Notes under the pieces: model-generated
Told to the model about the DNA's origin: nothing
The model's database searches: none
The model's input: only the letters and a program-made list of their open reading frames with translations
In this document: in pieces, positions 60,314-64,000 of the stretch
Layout of the letters: every line of letters begins with the position of its first letter
How positions within the stretch are numbered: position 1 is the stretch's first letter
Translations under genes and position numbers: made by a program
Assembly (NCBI RefSeq): GCF_042648805.1
Contig: NZ_JBHRXZ010000012.1
Coordinates: forward strand, 124,001-188,000
Source of the DNA: Azomonas tarimensis
GTDB lineage: Bacteria > Pseudomonadota > Gammaproteobacteria > Pseudomonadales > Pseudomonadaceae
Length of the DNA stretch: 64,000 bases
Reading direction: 5' to 3'

Positions 60314-61213
60314 ATGGATCTTGCCAACCTTTCCGCCTTCATCGCCGTCGCCGAAACCGGGAGTTTTTCCCGCGCCGGGGAGCGGCTGCATCTGACCCAG
60401 CCGGCGGTGAGCAAGCGCATCGCGGCGCTAGAGTCTCAGCTAGACGTGCGCCTGTTCGATCGCCTCGGGCGGGAGGTGGGGCTGACCGAGGCGGGTCGGG
60501 CACTATTGCCAAGGGCGTATCGCATCATCCATGAGCTGGACGATACCCGCCGGGCGTTGACCAACCTGCAGGGCCAGATAAGCGGTCGGCTCACCCTGGC
60601 GACCAGTCATCACATTGGATTGCATCGCCTGCCGCCGGTACTGAGGCGTTTCACCCATGCTCATCCGGCTGTCACGCTGGATATACGCTTTCTTGACTCG
60701 GAGGTAGCATACGACGAGGTGCTTCATGGACGCCTGGAGCTGGCGATCATCACGCTGGCGCCCCAGACCCTGGGGCCGCTGAGGGCTGTACCAATCTGGG
60801 ACGACCCACTGGACCTGGTCGCCGCCATCGACCATCCCCTCGCCAGACGCGAAAATGTCCGGCTGCGGGATGTGGCCTGCCATCCAGCAGTGTTACCGGG
60901 CGATGCCACCTTTACCCACCGGATCGTCAGTGGCCTGTTCGAATCGACGGGGCTGAGCCTGGATGTCAGCATGACCACCAACTATCTGGAGACCATCAGA
61001 ATGATGATATCCATCGGACTCGCCTGGGGTGTCTTGCCGCGCACCATGCTGGATGACCAGCTCTGCGCCCTCAGGTTACCCGGCATGAATCTGAGCCGCC
61101 GCCTGGGCTACGTCGTCCATACGGAACGTACGCTGTCCAATGCCGCACGCGCCATGATGCGCCTGCTCGAGGAAGATACAGGCGGCTTGCACGACCCACT
61201 GCCAAGGCGATAA
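60314..61213 (+). CDS. LysR-family transcriptional regulator
   Basis: A 299-residue LysR-type regulator. The winged helix-turn-helix is at residues 1-60 (LSAFIAVAETGSFSRAGERLHLTQPAVSKRIAALE), and the periplasmic-binding-like effector domain follows (LTLATSHHIGLHRLPPVLRRF and onward). The divergent position next to leuC is conserved in Pseudomonas and suggests control of leucine genes, with an isopropylmalate-type effector possible, by analogy with LeuO or LeuR. It begins at the ATG at 60314; the frame is open upstream across the antisense of leuC and leuD but only the last 299 codons resemble a protein family. Confidence 0.93.
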   Translation: MDLANLSAFIAVAETGSFSRAGERLHLTQPAVSKRIAALESQLDVRLFDRLGREVGLTEAGRALLPRAYRIIHELDDTRRALTNLQGQISGRLTLATSHHIGLHRLPPVLRRFTHAHPAVTLDIRFLDSEVAYDEVLHGRLELAIITLAPQTLGPLRAVPIWDDPLDLVAAIDHPLARRENVRLRDVACHPAVLPGDATFTHRIVSGLFESTGLSLDVSMTTNYLETIRMMISIGLAWGVLPRTMLDDQLCALRLPGMNLSRRLGYVVHTERTLSNAARAMMRLLEEDTGGLHDPLPRR

Positions 61214-61246
61214 CTTGATCGCTAGAACAACAACAAGCTGGTCGTC

Positions 61247-63841
61247 ATGGTGAATTTGCCGTTGTACCTGCATCGCCTCCTCAGTGATTCCCAGCCCCAT
61301 GGACTGAGCCCCGGCCAGGACTTCGCGCAGCACGGTCACCGTTTCTCGAACGGCTACCTGCGCAGCGGCCCTACCGCATTGCAGGTCATCTTCCAGACCA
61401 ACCCAGACCCCGTCATGCTCAGTGAACACTCCACCGGGCGCCTGCTTGATGTCAATCCGGGGTTTGTCAGGCATTTTGGCTGGAGTGAACTAGAGGCAGT
61501 TGGCCAAACCAGTCTCGAGCTGGGCATGATGAGCCGAGGCACCCGCCAGCAGATTCTCGATACCCTTGAAAGTGAGGGCTGCCTGGACGAGGTGGAAGTC
61601 GAACTTGTCAGCCGCTCCGGCGAGCGGATGCAGCACCTGCTGTACGGCGGAGCCTTTGTGCTCGACGGTCAGCATTGCCTGCTGATCACTACTCGCGACA
61701 TTACCGAGCAGCGCTCCCAGGCCGAAGCCCTGAGGGAAAGTCAGGAGCGCCTGAAACTGGCCCTGGACTCGGTCGAGCTGGGTACCTGGGAGTGGCACAT
61801 ACCGAGCGGCATGATCTACGGCTCAGCCCGCGCGGCGCGCCTGCAGGGGCTGGCGAGGGGTGCTTTTCAAGGCTCCACCCGCGAGTTTTTCGTTCACGTT
61901 CCGGCCACGGACATGCGCAGCATGTACGGCATCTATCATGCAGTGGCCTCCGGGCGCCGGCGAAACTTTCAGGCGCAGTACCGCTGCCGTATGCCCGATG
62001 GCCGTTTCCGCTATCTGGAAAGCACTGCGCGGCTTTATCGGGACGCGCATGGCAAACCCCATCGCATGGCCGGCACCATTGTCGACATCACCGAGCGACA
62101 GCAAGCCGAAACAGCGCTGCGCGCAAGCGAGGCGAAGTTCGCCCGGGCATTTCACGGGAGCCCGGACGCCATTGTGATCGTCGAACGCGACAGCGGCCGA
62201 TTCATCGAAGTCAACGAAGCCTTTACTCGCCTTACCGGCCACCGAGGCGAGCATGCCATTGGGCGTACCGCAGAAGAGCTCGGGCTGTGGCCGGACAAGG
62301 CCCAGCGTGATCGCCTGCTCAGGCTGGTCGAGCATGAAGGGCGGGTTGTTCACCGGGACTCGGTATTCATCGATCGCAATGGCAGCACGCTCCATCTGGA
62401 CGTGTCGGTCGAACCCATGTCACTGAACGAAACCGCATGCCTGCTGATCACTGCTCGCGATATCAGTGAACTGAAACAGGCGCAGGCGCGCATACAGCAC
62501 CTGGCTTGGCACGATCCACTCACCGACCTGCCCAACCGTGCCCTGCTCACAGACCGCCTCACCCAGCAGATCGCCCTGCACAAGCGCCACGACATGCGCG
62601 GCGCGGTGCTGTTCATCGATCTCGATCATTTCAAGCACATCAACGACTCGTTGGGCCACCCGGTAGGTGACGTGGTGCTCAAGATGATCACCGCCAGGCT
62701 CGAAGCCAGCGTGCGCCACGAGGACACGGTCTCCCGACTCGGTGGCGACGAATTCGTGGTATTGCTGACCGGTCTGAGCGGTCGCCGCTCCGAGGTCACT
62801 CGCCAGGTACGCAAGGTGGCCGAGAAACTGCGAGCTGTGCTCGCCGAGCCCATGCGTTATGAGGGCCAGTGGCTGAAGGTGACGCCGAGCATGGGCATCG
62901 CCTTGTTGCCAGACCATGGAGAGACGCCTGCCGACCTGCTCAAGCGAGCTGATATCGCCTTGTACCGGGCCAAGGATGCCGGCCGCAACGCCATCCAGCT
63001 GTTCCGCACCACCATGCAGCACGCCGCCAGTGCCCGCTTGCAGATGGAAAACGACTTGCGTCAGGCCTTGCTACGGCACGAGTTTCGGTTGCATCTGCAG
63101 CCGCAGGTCGACGCACGTGACAATCGCATCATTGGTGCCGAAGCACTGCTGCGCTGGGATCATCCCAAACTTGGCCCGCAATCTCCGGGACTCTTCATTC
63201 AGCTGCTGGAGGAAAGTGGCCTTATCGTCGAAGTGGGCGACTGGATTCTGCGCGAAGCCTGTCGTATCGGCGCATACCTGTTGAATGAGCGATCAGTCGA
63301 CGCGGGCGCCTTCAGCCTCTCGATCAATATCAGTCCTCGTCAATTCCGACAGAGCGATTTCGTCGAACAGGTGATGCGCGCCATAGGCGCCAGCGGCGTG
63401 CCACAACGAATGATCAAGCTGGAAATCACCGAAGGCATCGTCATCCAGAATCTGGAAGACACCATCGGAAAGATGAACCGCCTGAAGAAGGCGGGCATCA
63501 GCTTTGCCATGGACGATTTTGGAACAGGTTACTCCTCACTGACTTACCTCAAGCGGTTACCAGTGGATCTGCTGAAAATCGACCAGTCCTTCGTGCGCGA
63601 CGCCATGGCCGGCGACGGCGACGCGGAAATCATTCGCGCCATCGTCAGCATGGCCGCCAGCCTAGGGCTGGAAGTGATTGCCGAGGGCGTCGAACAGCAG
63701 GCCCAACTGGACATTCTTCAGCAGCGAGACTGCCATCTGTACCAGGGATATCTGTTCAGCAGGCCATTGCCACTGGAGATGTTCTGCGAATTGCTCGACA
63801 GCAGCCTGGCTCGGGCGGCGGGTCCGACCCACCCAGCCTGA
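61247..63841 (+). CDS. PAS-GGDEF-EAL cyclic-di-GMP protein
   Basis: An 864-residue signalling protein with no membrane helix. Three PAS-like modules at about 45-155 (NPDPVMLSE...GHLLDVNPGF-like), 165-285 (LALDSVELGTWEW, then a PAC segment GTIVDITERQ) and 295-408 (FHGSPDAIVIVERDSGRFIEVNEAF). The GGDEF domain has GGDEF at 499-503 and the inhibitory RxxD site (R490, D493) just before it. The EAL domain has GAEALLRW near 630 and DDFGTGYSSLTYLKRLPVDLLKIDQSF near 760. Both active sites look intact, so it may make or degrade cyclic-di-GMP, depending on signal. The start at 61247 lacks a strong ribosome site. Confidence 0.93.
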   Translation: MVNLPLYLHRLLSDSQPHGLSPGQDFAQHGHRFSNGYLRSGPTALQVIFQTNPDPVMLSEHSTGRLLDVNPGFVRHFGWSELEAVGQTSLELGMMSRGTRQQILDTLESEGCLDEVEVELVSRSGERMQHLLYGGAFVLDGQHCLLITTRDITEQRSQAEALRESQERLKLALDSVELGTWEWHIPSGMIYGSARAARLQGLARGAFQGSTREFFVHVPATDMRSMYGIYHAVASGRRRNFQAQYRCRMPDGRFRYLESTARLYRDAHGKPHRMAGTIVDITERQQAETALRASEAKFARAFHGSPDAIVIVERDSGRFIEVNEAFTRLTGHRGEHAIGRTAEELGLWPDKAQRDRLLRLVEHEGRVVHRDSVFIDRNGSTLHLDVSVEPMSLNETACLLITARDISELKQAQARIQHLAWHDPLTDLPNRALLTDRLTQQIALHKRHDMRGAVLFIDLDHFKHINDSLGHPVGDVVLKMITARLEASVRHEDTVSRLGGDEFVVLLTGLSGRRSEVTRQVRKVAEKLRAVLAEPMRYEGQWLKVTPSMGIALLPDHGETPADLLKRADIALYRAKDAGRNAIQLFRTTMQHAASARLQMENDLRQALLRHEFRLHLQPQVDARDNRIIGAEALLRWDHPKLGPQSPGLFIQLLEESGLIVEVGDWILREACRIGAYLLNERSVDAGAFSLSINISPRQFRQSDFVEQVMRAIGASGVPQRMIKLEITEGIVIQNLEDTIGKMNRLKKAGISFAMDDFGTGYSSLTYLKRLPVDLLKIDQSFVRDAMAGDGDAEIIRAIVSMAASLGLEVIAEGVEQQAQLDILQQRDCHLYQGYLFSRPLPLEMFCELLDSSLARAAGPTHPA

Positions 63842-63930
63842 ACCTGGCGGGCCAACCGACCGGATCGGCGAGTTGGTCAAGCCCTCTGCGGGCCGGCTCC
63901 AATGACCTCACCGGTCCGGTCAGTACAGGG

Positions 63931-64000
63931 TCAGCCTTCCAGGGCCAGGCGCTCGTTACCGATTGGAATGCGCTTGGGCTTGGCCTCTTCCGGCACGATG
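63931..64000 (-). CDS. C-terminal end of an Hsp20-family small heat-shock protein
   Basis: Only the last 22 residues are in the window: IVPEEAKPKRIPIG then NERLALEG and a TGA at 63931. The PEEAKPKRIPI segment carries the I-x-I motif (IPI) typical of the C-terminal tail of IbpA-type alpha-crystallin chaperones. Gene order (an ibpA gene follows this region in P. aeruginosa, from memory) supports the call. The rest lies beyond the right edge. Confidence 0.72.
   Translation of the reverse strand, partial: IVPEEAKPKRIPIGNERLALEG

Overview
This is a 64-kb chromosomal segment of a high-GC gammaproteobacterium, almost certainly a member of the Pseudomonadaceae. The evidence is a long run of genes in an order that, as I recall it, follows Pseudomonas aeruginosa PAO1 from about PA3028 to PA3126: moeA-moaB-mobA, an OprD-type porin, dacB-rlmL-rmf-pyrD, the 180-kDa gdhB, moxR/bat, pepN, nadK, tRNA-Val/Asp, xcpPQ, metZ-purF-cvpA-dedD-folC-accD-trpF-truA-fimV, asd-leuB-leuD-leuC, and an Hsp20 gene at the right edge. 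The layout, the short dispersed repeats and the cytochrome bd genes would fit a stutzeri-like lineage, but the species cannot be fixed from this window.

Left part (1-14 kb): molybdenum-cofactor genes (moeA runs off the left edge, moaB, mobA), tRNA-Pro with its own promoter and terminator, a glutaredoxin-like protein, an OprD-family porin, a small inner-membrane trio (DUF883, YqjE-like, YqjK-like), a dNTP triphosphohydrolase, a FUSC-like membrane protein, PBP4 (dacB), the rRNA methyltransferase rlmL, ribosome hibernation factor rmf and pyrD. Then come gdhB (15-19.8 kb) and a tight six-gene MoxR/DUF58/DUF4381/BatA/BatB-C/BatD operon (20-26.7 kb).

Middle (26.7-41 kb): pepN, then a chain with overlapping start and stop codons, nadK - phosphoesterase - rhomboid - yeaC - DUF2797. 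Next are a DUF1853 gene, a PLP-dependent deaminase/desulfhydrase, a coiled-coil protein, a membrane-anchored nitrilase-family protein, and a CIO-type cytochrome bd operon whose third member is a 48-residue DUF2474 protein. tRNA-Val and tRNA-Asp follow.

Most unusual region (41-48.5 kb): two type II secretion genes, xcpP and xcpQ, stand alone. The xcpR-Z block that lies between the tRNA genes and xcpP in P. aeruginosa is absent here. The secretin XcpQ carries an extra C-terminal SPOR (septal peptidoglycan-binding) domain that is 45/70 identical to the SPOR domain of the DedD-like protein encoded 3.5 kb away. It looks like a locally duplicated domain captured by an orphan secretin, and it is the best candidate in this window for an undescribed system.

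Right part (44-64 kb): housekeeping biosynthesis on the minus strand (metZ, purF, cvpA, dedD-like, folC, accD, trpF, truA, fimV, asd, leuB, leuD, leuC). A divergent LysR regulator, a PAS-GGDEF-EAL protein and the end of an Hsp20 gene complete the window. Non-overlapping convergent gene pairs repeatedly meet at perfect hairpins without a clear U-tract. There are no insertion sequences, prophage genes or CRISPR arrays.
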